Of a DNA stretch of 64,000 bases, positions 15,958-24,097 are shown in pieces. The stretch is taken from contig NZ_NTMR01000024.1 of assembly GCF_002307495.1 (NCBI RefSeq), positions 1 to 64,000 of the forward strand. Direction: 5' to 3'. The notes under the pieces are model-generated. The model was not told the origin of the DNA and did no database searches. It saw nothing but the letters and a program-made list of their open reading frames with translations. The stretch is from Pseudomonas abyssi. Lineage in GTDB: Bacteria; Pseudomonadota; Gammaproteobacteria; Pseudomonadales; Pseudomonadaceae. How positions within the stretch are numbered: position 1 is the stretch's first letter; every line of letters begins with the position of its first letter. Made by a program: the position numbers and the translations under genes.

Positions 15958-17325
15958 CTATTTCCCCAACACCAGCTCCCTTGCCAACGCATTGTGCTCT
16001 TCGATAATCAGCGGCAGTTCCCGCGTCAGCAGCACGCCGTCTTCAACCACCTGCCGGCCATTGATGATGCTGTGGGCGACGCGTTGCGGGGTGCAGAAGA
16101 CGAGGGCGGCGATGGGGTCGATGAGGGCGCCGGCCATGGCGATGTCGTCGGTGCGGAAGGCGATGATGTCGGCGCAGTAGCCGGGCTGGATACGCCCCAG
16201 CACATCGCTGCGGCCGAGCACGTCTGCGCCGCCGCGGGTGGCGATGTAGAGGGCTTCGCGGGCGCTCATGGCGGTCGGGTTTTCATCGCGTACGCGGGCC
16301 GAGAGCATGGCCTGGCGGGCTTCGTCGAGCAGGTTGTTGGTGTCGTTGGAGGCGCTGCCGTCCACGCCCAGGCCGACCTTGACCCCGGCGTCGCGCATCT
16401 TGCGGATCGGGGCGATGCCGGAGGCCAGGCGCATGTTGGAGCAGGGGCAATGGGCGACGCCGGTGCCGGTGCGGGCAAACAGGGCGATGCCCGGGTCGTC
16501 CAGATGCACGCAGTGGGCGTGCCAGACGTCATGTCCGACCCAGCCGACGGATTCGGTGTATTCGGTCGGGGTCATGCCGTAGCGCTCCTTGCTGAAGGCA
16601 AGGTCCTTGGCGTTTTCGGCGGTGTGGGTGTGCAGGCCAACGCCGTAGGAGCGCGCCAGTGCAGCACCTTCACGCATCAGGTCGGTGGTGACGGTAAAGG
16701 GTGAGCAGGGGCCGAGGGCGACCTTGATCATGGCGTCGGGCGTGGCCTCGTGCAGCTCTTCCACCACGCGCTGCATCTCCTTGAGGATGGCCTCTTCATC
16801 CTGCTCGACCAGTGCATCCGGCGGCAGCCCGCCCTTGCTCTGGCCCAGACTCATGGCGCCACGCACGGCGTGAAAACGCATGCCCATTTCCTGCGCGGCC
16901 TGCACGCTGTCGTCCAGCCGGGTGCCGTTGACGTAGAGGTAGGCGTGATCGGCGGCGGTGGTGCAGCCCGACAGCATCAGCTCGGCCATCGCAGTGCGGG
17001 TGGCAGCGCGCTGCATGGCCGGGGTGATGTTCTGCCAAACCGGGAACAGCGCGGTCAGCCAGTCGAACAGCTCGGCATCCTGCGCAGCGGGCAGGGCGCG
17101 GGTCAGCGACTGGAACATGTGATGGTGGGTGTTGATCAGGCCCGGAATCAGCACGTGGCCGGTCATGTCGATGACCTTATCAGCGGTTGCTGGCAGCTCG
17201 CTGGCGGGGCCGACCGCTTCAACGCGGTTGCCGCGAATGAACACGGAGCCATTGGCAATTTCGCGTTGCTCGTCATCCATGGTGGCGATGACCAGCGCGT
17301 TCTTGAGCAGCAGGGTGGGCGTCAT
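15958..17325 (-). CDS. 8-oxoguanine-deaminase-like amidohydrolase 2
   Basis: The 455-residue protein is a diverged paralogue of the enzyme at 11930-13282. It keeps INTHHHMFQSLTRALP, GLHTHTAEN, HAHCVHLDD and GVDGSASNDT, which cover the metal-binding histidines and the catalytic aspartate of the subtype-III amidohydrolases. Two related deaminases in one region suggest different substrates, perhaps 8-oxoguanine and another oxidised or methylated purine or pterin; the residues cannot settle this. The start follows GAGGAATCTT. It is transcribed towards repeat A3, divergently from the second oxygenase gene. Confidence 0.85.
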   Translation of the reverse strand: MTPTLLLKNALVIATMDDEQREIANGSVFIRGNRVEAVGPASELPATADKVIDMTGHVLIPGLINTHHHMFQSLTRALPAAQDAELFDWLTALFPVWQNITPAMQRAATRTAMAELMLSGCTTAADHAYLYVNGTRLDDSVQAAQEMGMRFHAVRGAMSLGQSKGGLPPDALVEQDEEAILKEMQRVVEELHEATPDAMIKVALGPCSPFTVTTDLMREGAALARSYGVGLHTHTAENAKDLAFSKERYGMTPTEYTESVGWVGHDVWHAHCVHLDDPGIALFARTGTGVAHCPCSNMRLASGIAPIRKMRDAGVKVGLGVDGSASNDTNNLLDEARQAMLSARVRDENPTAMSAREALYIATRGGADVLGRSDVLGRIQPGYCADIIAFRTDDIAMAGALIDPIAALVFCTPQRVAHSIINGRQVVEDGVLLTRELPLIIEEHNALARELVLGK

Positions 17326-17385
17326 AAGATTCCTCGGTATTCGTTATGTTGACCAGAAGGACAAACTTTCTCCTGCCGCGCGGCA

Positions 17386-17401
17386 TGCAATTGTGGGGCC
17401 G
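17386..17401 (-). promoter_or_regulatory. Possible sigma-54 promoter for amidohydrolase 2
   Basis: On the minus strand CGGCCCCACAATTGCA has GG-N10-GC spacing and TTGCA at -12; the -24 half is less good. A TTCTGGTCAA motif (17349-17358 reversed) lies downstream of the expected start site, as at the other promoters of this region. Confidence 0.45.
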
Positions 17402-17510
17402 CCGCAAAACCGCGCAGATTGGGTGCCTTGGCATTCATTTCAGCACAGCATCAGTGCATTCGCCGGCCAAACTGGCGCGTAATCGCGCACCCACCCCCAT
17501 GCCAGAGCGC

Positions 17511-17554
17511 TTGGCACAGCCCTTGCTTTTTCAATTCCTGCTTACTTGGTCAGG
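17511..17554 (+). promoter_or_regulatory. Sigma-54 promoter and CTTGGTCAGG motif for the second oxygenase gene
   Basis: TTGGCACAGCCCTTGCTTT (17511-17529) is close to the full -24/-12 consensus. The expected start is near 17537, and CTTGGTCAGG follows at 17545-17554. The same motif recurs near other promoters in this region (21375, 22928, 26792, 26931), so it may be the operator of a common regulator, for example of the GntR/FadR kind whose half-site is TGGTC. Confidence 0.7.
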
Positions 17555-17645
17555 TTATGAGTCGTGTCGTCCTGTTGCAGGTGCGAGGACTAAACCACAG
17601 GCGCTCCGGCGCGCGCTGGAGCTTCACTCGCAACAGGAGACACTG

Positions 17646-18575
17646 ATGACAACGGACTCAATACCGGTAATCGACTTTTCACCCTTTATCGACGGCGACG
17701 CAGCGGCCCGCGCCGAGGTAGCGCGGCAGATGCGTCAGGCCAGCAGCGATTGGGGCTTTTTCTATCTGTCTGGCTGCGGCATGCCAGCCGCGCAGCTGGC
17801 CGAGGCTTTCGCCGCCTCCAAGGCCTTCTTCGCCCTGCCCGACGACGACAAACAGGCCATCGCCTGGCAGAGCGCCGAGAGCAATCGCGGCTACGTGGGT
17901 GTGCGTCGCGAACGGCTGGACGCGAGCAAACCCGGTGATCTGAAAGAAGCGTTCAACCTCGCACCCGAGCAGCCGGGTGGCCCGCTCAACCTGTGGCCTG
18001 CGGCGCAACCTGCTTTCCGGCCTGAGATGGAAGCCTTTATGGCCGAGTGCATCGCTACCGCCGACCGGGTGCTGGAAGCCTTTGCCGTGGCACTGGATCA
18101 GCCGGACGATTTTTTCGTCACCGCCCACAACCACCATCACCACACCCTGCGCCTGCTGCATTACCCGCCGCTGCCAGAGGGCTTCAGCCCGCAAGGCGGC
18201 GAGAACCGCGCGGGCGAGCATACCGATTACGGCAGCATCACCCTGCTGTTTCAGGATGACGCGGGCGGACTGGAAGTGCGCACCCGCGCCGGTGAATGGC
18301 TGGCCGCGACGCCGATCCCCGGCACCGTGGTGGTCAACACCGGTGACCTGATGCACCGCTGGACCAACCACGTGTTCTGCTCAACCCCGCACCGGGTGAA
18401 CGTGCCGCCGCAGGCGCAGCACCGCGATCGCTATTCCATCGCCTTCTTCTGTCATCCGAACAAGGATGCCGAGATCGCCTGCATCGACACCTGCGCCAGC
18501 GCCGACAACCCCGCGCGCTACGCCCCGATTTCTGCTGGCGACCACCTGCTGCAACGCCTCAACGCGACTTACTGA
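17646..18575 (+). CDS. Fe(II)/2-oxoglutarate oxygenase, isopenicillin-N-synthase-like (2 of 3)
   Basis: The 309-residue protein has the DIOX_N start IPVIDFSPF and WGFFYLSGCG. The iron ligands are in HTDYGSIT and HRVNVPP, and RYSIAFF supplies the 2OG-binding arginine. The ATG follows CAGGAGACACTG. The gene leads a likely transcript with the binding-protein gene 24 bases downstream, so uptake and oxidation of one compound may be coupled. Substrate unknown. Confidence 0.86.
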   Translation: MTTDSIPVIDFSPFIDGDAAARAEVARQMRQASSDWGFFYLSGCGMPAAQLAEAFAASKAFFALPDDDKQAIAWQSAESNRGYVGVRRERLDASKPGDLKEAFNLAPEQPGGPLNLWPAAQPAFRPEMEAFMAECIATADRVLEAFAVALDQPDDFFVTAHNHHHHTLRLLHYPPLPEGFSPQGGENRAGEHTDYGSITLLFQDDAGGLEVRTRAGEWLAATPIPGTVVVNTGDLMHRWTNHVFCSTPHRVNVPPQAQHRDRYSIAFFCHPNKDAEIACIDTCASADNPARYAPISAGDHLLQRLNATY

Positions 18576-18599
18576 GTTCACCATCAAGGAGTTGTAACC

Positions 18600-19589
18600 A
18601 TGCAATTGAAGTCATTGAAACTGACCGGTCTGGCCCTGGCGCTGGGCTTCAGCGCCGCCACTACCAGCGCCGCCGACCTGATCCCGGTGACCGTCACCAC
18701 CACCTGGTATGCACAGGCCGAACACGGTGGGCTGTATGCCGCCAAGGCCGCCGGTATCTACGAGAAGCACGGCCTGGATGTGACCATCGACATGGGCGGC
18801 CCGCAGGTCAACAACGTGCAACTGCTGATGGGCGGCAAGACCGATTTCAGCATGGGCTATGCGCTGCAGTCGCTGAATGCGGTTAAAGAAGATATCCCGC
18901 TGGTGACCGTGGCGGCGTGGTTCCAGAAGGACCCGCAGTCGCTGGTAGTGCATGAGGGCGCCGGTAACGACAGTCTGGAAGATCTGGCCGGCAAGGGAAT
19001 CCGTATTCCGACCGCCGGGCGCGTGGCCTACTGGCCGTGGATGAAGGCGCAGTACGGATTCTCCGATGAGCAGCTGCGCCCGTATGACTACAGCTTTGGC
19101 CCGTTCATCGCCGATCAGCAAGCGATCCAGCAAGGCTACGTGACCAACGACGGATATTTTCTGGCCAAGGAGAACGTAGCGGCCAAGAGTCTGCTGCTGG
19201 CCGACTACGGCTGGGATGCCTATGCCTGTACGCTGGATACCACCGCCGAGATGCTGGAAAAGAACCCGGACGTGGTTAAGGCCATGGTTGAAGCCACCGC
19301 CGAAGGCTGGGCAGCCTACTTCGCCGACCCGGCACCGGCCAACGCGCTGATCAAAGAGGCCAACCCGGAAATGGCCGATGAGCTGCTGGCCTACAGCACC
19401 GCCAAGATGCAGGAAGAAGGCATTCTGCTGTCGGGCGATGCGGCCAACGGCCAATACGGCATCATGACCACCGCGCGCTGGAAAGGCTTCTTCGAGGATA
19501 TGGTCGCAGCCGGCACCCTGCCCGCCGACCTGGACTGGCAGAAGGCGTTTGACCTGACCTTTGTTAAAGCAATGTACGGCGCGGAGTAA
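18600..19589 (+). CDS. NMT1/THI5-type ABC substrate-binding protein, orphan
   Basis: The 329-residue periplasmic protein has a signal peptide ending about residue 25 (TTSAAD). It shows the NMT1/SsuA-like opening TTTWYAQAEHGGLYAAKA and GGPQVNNVQLLMGGKTDFSMG. It is close to the protein at 23037-24047, which has its own ATPase and permease, so this one may share that importer. NMT1-like proteins bind pyrimidine, purine or sulfonate-type ligands. A terminator follows directly. Confidence 0.87.
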   Translation: MQLKSLKLTGLALALGFSAATTSAADLIPVTVTTTWYAQAEHGGLYAAKAAGIYEKHGLDVTIDMGGPQVNNVQLLMGGKTDFSMGYALQSLNAVKEDIPLVTVAAWFQKDPQSLVVHEGAGNDSLEDLAGKGIRIPTAGRVAYWPWMKAQYGFSDEQLRPYDYSFGPFIADQQAIQQGYVTNDGYFLAKENVAAKSLLLADYGWDAYACTLDTTAEMLEKNPDVVKAMVEATAEGWAAYFADPAPANALIKEANPEMADELLAYSTAKMQEEGILLSGDAANGQYGIMTTARWKGFFEDMVAAGTLPADLDWQKAFDLTFVKAMYGAE

Positions 19590-19594
19590 GTAAA

Positions 19595-19620
19595 GCAGGG
19601 AGCCGCTTGCGGCTCCCTGC
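19595..19620 (+). terminator. Terminator after the orphan binding protein gene
   Basis: GCAGGGAGCC and GGCTCCCTGC form a perfect 10-bp stem with a 6-base loop six bases after the stop codon, between convergent genes. The T-run is short, so it may work for both directions only partly. Confidence 0.65.
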
Positions 19621-19625
19621 TTCCA

Positions 19626-20378
19626 TCAACTGGCAAACGCCAGCAAGGCTTCAGCAACCGCCGCCGTCTGCACTACCTGCGGTACATGCCCACAGGGCAG
19701 GCTGACGACCTGCGCGCCCGGCACCAGCGCCTGCATCTTGCGCTGCGCGGCGAGCACCACGGAGCGGTCCTCTGTGGCCTCTACATACAGCCGTGGCAGA
19801 CGGCCAAAGCGCTCGGCGGTCCAGTTGGCGACCAACGCTCGGGTGCCTTCGGGTTGGCTACAGAAGCGTTGCGCTGCGGCCATGGCCTGGTCGCGCGGCA
19901 GATCCTGCAGGAAGATTTCGCATACCGCCTCCGGCGGCACTGTCGAGGATTGGCGATCCTCCGCCCAGTGTAGATGGGGCCAGATGCCGACGGCTTCCGG
20001 ATGGTTCTGTATCAACTCGGTGGTCAGCTCGGCAAAGCCGAGGCCGGAGGGCAGCATCATGCCCGCCAGATAGGCCACGCCCGCCACGCGCTCGGCGAGC
20101 ATCTCCGCCGCTTGAGTGACGATCACGCCGCCGCCGGAATGACCGACCAGCAGCAACGGGCCTTCAATCTCGGCGCAGGCGGCGGCGATATGCGCCATGC
20201 AGCCGGCCATGCTGATGTCTTCGGCTGCGGCTGGATGCTGCGGGTTGCCCGGCATGTCGAGCGCCAGCACCCGGTGGCCAGCGGCTTCGAGTTCCGGTTT
20301 GAGGGCATCCCATACCCAGCTGCCGGCCCAAGCGCCGTGGATCAATACAAAGGTCGGCTTGTTCTCTGGCTCAGGCAT
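19626..20378 (-). CDS. Alpha/beta hydrolase
   Basis: The 250-residue alpha/beta-hydrolase has the N-terminal oxyanion region LIHGAWAGSWVWD and the nucleophile elbow GHSGGG. A late histidine (CGHVPQ) fits the third triad position. It resembles salicylate-esterase-like and RutD-like small hydrolases. Its start overlaps the end of the upstream oxygenase gene by 8 bases, so the two are translationally coupled and probably act one after the other. Confidence 0.85.
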   Translation of the reverse strand: MPEPENKPTFVLIHGAWAGSWVWDALKPELEAAGHRVLALDMPGNPQHPAAAEDISMAGCMAHIAAACAEIEGPLLLVGHSGGGVIVTQAAEMLAERVAGVAYLAGMMLPSGLGFAELTTELIQNHPEAVGIWPHLHWAEDRQSSTVPPEAVCEIFLQDLPRDQAMAAAQRFCSQPEGTRALVANWTAERFGRLPRLYVEATEDRSVVLAAQRKMQALVPGAQVVSLPCGHVPQVVQTAAVAEALLAFAS

Positions 20379-21339
20379 AGGTCCTCCGGTACATCTCCTG
20401 CAGATGCGCCTCGACCGTGGTTACCGGATAACGCGGCGCATCGCCCAGCTGCAGGCAGACCGGCAGGCAGCGCACTTCATGGTCGGGGTTGCCGCTGTAG
20501 AAGAAGGGCACCGAGTAGCGCTCCGCGCCGGAGGTGTTGACCACCCGATGCAACGTCGAGCGATAGCGATCATTGGTCCAGCGGGCAATCATGTCGCCGA
20601 GGTTGACCACGAAGGTGCCGGGGATCGGGTTGGCGTCAATCCAGCGCTCGCCCGCGGCATCCCAGACCTGCAGGCCGGGCTTGTCGTCGAGCAGTAGCAC
20701 GGTGATGCCGCCAAAGTCGGTGTGCGCGCCGCAGCCCTTTTCACCGGGCTGTGGGTTGCCGGGTTGAGGCGGGTAGTGCAGCAGGCGCAGGGTACACAGC
20801 GGCGACTCGCAAAAATCGGCAAAGAAGTCCTCCGGCAGGTTCAGCGACAACGCCAGCGCGGCCATGATCCGGGCGCTGAGTTCGGTCATTGCGGCGTAAT
20901 ACTGCTCCATCGCCGGGCGGAAGGCCGAGACGCTCTGCGGCCACTGGTTGGGTCCGGTGTTGAAGCGGCTGAGGGCGCGGGGGTCATCGGCGGCCACCTC
21001 CTCGCCGATATAAAAGCCTTCCTTCAAGTCCGGCGGCGCACCGGCCTCCAGCGTCTGGCCGCGCAACGGCTCGTAGCCCCGGTTGGCCTTGGACTGGGCC
21101 TTGTCGACCGCCAGCTTGTCGGCCATCCGCAGCTCAAAGAACTGCTTTGATGCGCTGAATACCTGCTCGATCAACGTTGGCTCGATGCCATGGCCGCTGA
21201 CGTAGAAAAACCCGCTGTGCTCGCAGGCGTCGCGCAGGGTCGCGGCCATTGCCACCTTGGCCTGTGCGCTGCCGCCCGACATCGGGCTGATATCGATTAC
21301 CGGCAGATTGGCAGTCGCTGCACCATACTGCTCTGTCAT
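20371..21339 (-). CDS. Fe(II)/2-oxoglutarate oxygenase, isopenicillin-N-synthase-like (3 of 3)
   Basis: The 322-residue protein has LPVIDISPM and SGFFYVSGHG at the N-terminus, iron ligands in HTDFGGITV and HRVVNT, and RYSVPFF for 2OG binding. It is upstream of and overlaps the hydrolase gene. It is the third oxygenase of the same architecture within 11 kb, which suggests stepwise oxidation of a ring compound or a set of related substrates. Confidence 0.86.
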   Translation of the reverse strand: MTEQYGAATANLPVIDISPMSGGSAQAKVAMAATLRDACEHSGFFYVSGHGIEPTLIEQVFSASKQFFELRMADKLAVDKAQSKANRGYEPLRGQTLEAGAPPDLKEGFYIGEEVAADDPRALSRFNTGPNQWPQSVSAFRPAMEQYYAAMTELSARIMAALALSLNLPEDFFADFCESPLCTLRLLHYPPQPGNPQPGEKGCGAHTDFGGITVLLLDDKPGLQVWDAAGERWIDANPIPGTFVVNLGDMIARWTNDRYRSTLHRVVNTSGAERYSVPFFYSGNPDHEVRCLPVCLQLGDAPRYPVTTVEAHLQEMYRRTYA

Positions 21340-21374
21340 TTCGTTCTCCTGGGGGATGGAAAATCAACTTGTCC

Positions 21375-21389
21375 ATCTGGTCAGGTATT
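21375..21389. promoter_or_regulatory. CTGGTCAGG motif between the third oxygenase and the flavoprotein genes
   Basis: ATCTGGTCAGGTATT lies in the divergent promoter region. It resembles 26931-26946 (AACTGGTCAGGATAAA), 22928-22942 (AACTGATCAGGAAAT) and 17545-17554. A weak GG-N10-GC element with TTGCA at -12 (21383-21397) could serve the flavoprotein gene. Confidence 0.5.
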
Positions 21390-21460
21390 CATATTGCATG
21401 CCAAGGCGTACAGCACGGCTAAACCGACTTTGTAAATCAGGCTTTCAGGAGCACGCTTTT

Positions 21461-22117
21461 ATGTCCGCATCACGTATTACCATCGTCGTCGATTCGCGCT
21501 ACGGCACCACCCTTACCCTGGCCAAAGCCATCGCCGAAGGCGCTGCCAACGAGGGTGCCGAGGTGCGCCTGTGCCGGGTTGCGCTGTCCGAGCCCGAGTT
21601 CAGCGTGGACACCGAGCGCGCTGATTTCATTGCCGCGCAAACCGAATACCGGTCGTTACCGCAGGCCCGCATGGCGGACCTGGAATGGGCCGGCGGCATC
21701 ATCTGGGGCTCGCCGACCCGCTACGGGCTGATGAGCACCCCGCTGCGCGCCTTTATCGACGAGGTCGCGCCACTGTGGCGCCAGGGCGCGCTGATCGGCA
21801 AGGTGGGCGCGGCCTTCACCTCCACCGGCGGCATGCACTCGGGCAACGAGATGACCCTGCTCAACCTGCTGCTGCCGTTCCTGCAGCACGGCATGATCCT
21901 CGCGGGCGTACCGCACAGCGTGCCGGAGCTGGTGCACACCCGCAGCGGCGGCTCGCCCTACGGCGCCTCGGCGGTCACCGGCTTCAATGGCACCCTCGGC
22001 GTGGATGACGGCGAGCAGGCGATTGCTCGCGCCCTAGGCGCGCGCGTTGCGCGTCTGGCGGGGCAGGTGATCCCTGAGCCGGCATCGGTCGATCTGGCTG
22101 CCGGACAATCGCACTAA
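21461..22117 (+). CDS. WrbA-like flavodoxin-fold NAD(P)H:quinone oxidoreductase
   Basis: The 218-residue flavodoxin-fold protein has ITIVVDSRYGTTLTLAKAIA as its phosphate-binding loop and GIIWGSPTRYGLMSTPLRAF plus STGGMHSGNEMT as the flavin-contacting segments of the WrbA group. WrbA enzymes reduce quinones by two electrons. The ATG follows CAGGAGCACGC; in-frame sequence further upstream is unlikely to be translated. It sits just before soxR, consistent with a redox-stress or redox-cycling role. Confidence 0.85.
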   Translation: MSASRITIVVDSRYGTTLTLAKAIAEGAANEGAEVRLCRVALSEPEFSVDTERADFIAAQTEYRSLPQARMADLEWAGGIIWGSPTRYGLMSTPLRAFIDEVAPLWRQGALIGKVGAAFTSTGGMHSGNEMTLLNLLLPFLQHGMILAGVPHSVPELVHTRSGGSPYGASAVTGFNGTLGVDDGEQAIARALGARVARLAGQVIPEPASVDLAAGQSH

Positions 22118-22246
22118 GCCTGCAGCGGCGACCCAATGCGGTGCGAAAACAGCGCCGCAGCGGGCCTAGCGCTACAAAGCTGTGCAGCAGGTCAGTTTTT
22201 ACCGGCCATGCGGACTTGCCTGCACCGCGGCGTGCGCTTATAAACA

Positions 22247-22264
22247 CCTCAGGTTTTCTTGAGG
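22247..22264. promoter_or_regulatory. SoxR operator
   Basis: CCTCAGGTTTTCTTGAGG is a near-perfect SoxR box (CCTCA at one end, TGAGG at the other, 18 bp overall). It ends 7 bases before the soxR ATG, and its last bases may double as the ribosome binding site. This suggests autoregulation. Confidence 0.75.
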
Positions 22265-22271
22265 TTTTGTT

Positions 22272-22727
22272 ATGGCCAAGTCTCCTCCTGTCCAGCGCAT
22301 TCTGACCATCGGCGAGGTCTCTCGCCGCAGCGGCCTGCCGGCCTCCACCCTGCACTTCTACGAGTCCATCGGACTGATCACCAGCACCCGCTCCGCCGGC
22401 AACCAGCGGCGCTACGTATCCGGCGTGCTGCGTTACCTCTCGATCATTAGGGTCGCCCAGCGCGTGGGCATACCGCTGGAGGAGGTACGCGCGACTATCG
22501 GCCCGTTCCGGCCCGGCATAAAACCCTCCTCCCGGCTCTGGAAAGAGGCCGGCGAGCGCTGGCGCGCCAATCTGGACGAGCGCATCACACAACTGCAGCG
22601 CCTGCGTGACGAACTGACCGGCTGCATCGGTTGTGGCTGCCTGTCGCTGGACGACTGCCCGCTGCGCAACCCGAATGACGTAATGGCCAATCAAGGCCCC
22701 GGCGCACATATCCTCGAACGCCCCTGA
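22272..22727 (+). CDS. soxR: Redox-sensitive MerR-family activator SoxR
   Basis: The 151-residue protein has a MerR-type DNA-binding domain (LTIGEVSRRSGL...LHFYESIGLI) and the SoxR cysteine cluster C118-x2-C121-x-C123-x5-C129 that binds [2Fe-2S]. In Pseudomonas, SoxR responds to redox-cycling compounds rather than driving a SoxS cascade. Its box overlaps its own translation start region. The adjacent WrbA-like quinone reductase fits such a response. The site at 22247 is the only obvious box seen nearby. Confidence 0.92.
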   Translation: MAKSPPVQRILTIGEVSRRSGLPASTLHFYESIGLITSTRSAGNQRRYVSGVLRYLSIIRVAQRVGIPLEEVRATIGPFRPGIKPSSRLWKEAGERWRANLDERITQLQRLRDELTGCIGCGCLSLDDCPLRNPNDVMANQGPGAHILERP

Positions 22728-22927
22728 GACCACCCGCAGCCTGACCTCCTCCCAGTGACCCGCCCACGGTGCAAGTCAGGCTAGCGTATCCAGATGAGCG
22801 CCGGCGTCGCGCGCCTTGGCGCAGAGGTGATTGGCCGCCGCGTTGACGCGAGCTGCGCTGCGCATGTGCATTTGGGGTGCAGCCGTGCCTGCAAAAGGCG
22901 CAATGCGGTGCACGATTTTTGCTGACC

Positions 22928-23010
22928 AACTGATCAGGAAATGTAAAACCGGGCCTTTCGAGCATGTGGCACGGCGCTTGCTGTCCTTCAAATGTTGAAT
23001 AAATGGTCAG
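22928..23010 (+). promoter_or_regulatory. Sigma-54 promoter with flanking TGRTCAG motifs for the first ABC importer
   Basis: TGGCACGGCGCTTGCT (22967-22982) is an almost perfect -24/-12 promoter. AACTGATCAGGAAAT lies upstream at 22928-22942, and AATGGTCAG lies near +10 at 23002-23010. The rest of the gap 22728-23036 shows no gene. Confidence 0.75.
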
Positions 23011-23036
23011 CTATCACCGAATCGAAGGAGCACCAC

Positions 23037-24047
23037 ATGCGCCACCCCCGCAAGAACCTGAAGTCGTCTGCACTGCTCGGCATGGCCGGCGCAGTCCTTG
23101 CTGGCAGCCTGTCCAGCCCCCTGATGGCAGCCGAGCTGGACGAGGTGGTGTTCGGCACCAACTGGTACGCCCAGGCCGAGCACGGCGGTTTTTACCAGGC
23201 CAAGGCCACCGGTCTGTATGAAAAGTACGGTCTGGACGTCTCCATTGAAATGGGCGGCCCGCAGGTCAACGGCATGCAGCTGCTGGTCTCCGGCAAGCGC
23301 GACTTTTCCATGGGCTACGCCGTCGGCGCCGTCAAGGCAGTAGAGCAGGGCATGCCGGTCACTACCGTGGCCGCTGCCTTCCAGGGCGACCCGCAGGCAC
23401 TGATCGCGCACCCGCACATCACCTCGCTGGAACAAATCAAGGCCGAGGGTCTGCCGGTATACATCGCTGCTTTCGCCAACACCACCTTCTGGCCCTGGCT
23501 GAAGTCCAAGTACGGCTACACCGATGACATGATCCGCCCCTACACCTTCAGTGTCGCGCCCTTCCTGGCCGACAAGGACATCGTGCAGCAGGGCTATCTG
23601 TCGTCCGAACCCTTCGCCATGGAGAAGGCCGGCATTCAGCCGTCCGTATTCCTGCTGGCGGACTACGGCTATCCGGCCTACGCCACCACCATCGAGACCA
23701 CTGACGGGCTGATCGAAGAGAACCCCGACCTGGTGCGCCGCTTCGTGCAAGCCAGCATGGAAGGCTGGGCCAGCTACTTCAAGGACCCGGCACCGGGTAA
23801 CGCGCTGATCAAGGAAGCCAACCCGGAAATGACCGACGAGCAGATCGCCTACGGCATCGCCAAGATGCAGGAATACGGTCTGGTGACCGGCGGCGACGCG
23901 GCCACCCGCGGTATCGGGGTGATGACCGACGCACGCTGGGCGAAGATTCACGAGTTCATGCTGGAAGCCGGCCTGGTTGATGCCAGCCTGGATATCCACG
24001 ATGTGTACAGCCTGGATTACCTGCCGACCGAACCCGTTCTGCCCTGA
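23037..24047 (+). CDS. NMT1/THI5-type ABC substrate-binding protein
   Basis: The 336-residue periplasmic protein has a signal peptide ending near residue 32 (LSSPLMAAE). It has the same NWYAQAEHGGFYQAKA and GGPQVNGMQLLVSGKRDFSMG blocks as the orphan at 18600-19589. AAGGAG precedes the ATG. It is the first gene of a complete importer with the ATPase and permease that follow. The TauA/SsuA/ThiY superfamily carries sulfonates or pyrimidines; the purine-catabolic setting favours a nucleobase-like ligand, which is inference. Confidence 0.88.
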   Translation: MRHPRKNLKSSALLGMAGAVLAGSLSSPLMAAELDEVVFGTNWYAQAEHGGFYQAKATGLYEKYGLDVSIEMGGPQVNGMQLLVSGKRDFSMGYAVGAVKAVEQGMPVTTVAAAFQGDPQALIAHPHITSLEQIKAEGLPVYIAAFANTTFWPWLKSKYGYTDDMIRPYTFSVAPFLADKDIVQQGYLSSEPFAMEKAGIQPSVFLLADYGYPAYATTIETTDGLIEENPDLVRRFVQASMEGWASYFKDPAPGNALIKEANPEMTDEQIAYGIAKMQEYGLVTGGDAATRGIGVMTDARWAKIHEFMLEAGLVDASLDIHDVYSLDYLPTEPVLP

Positions 24048-24097
24048 TTAACCGACCAGCCGGCGGCCTGCTTGCGGGCCGCCGCGGGAGATACCCC

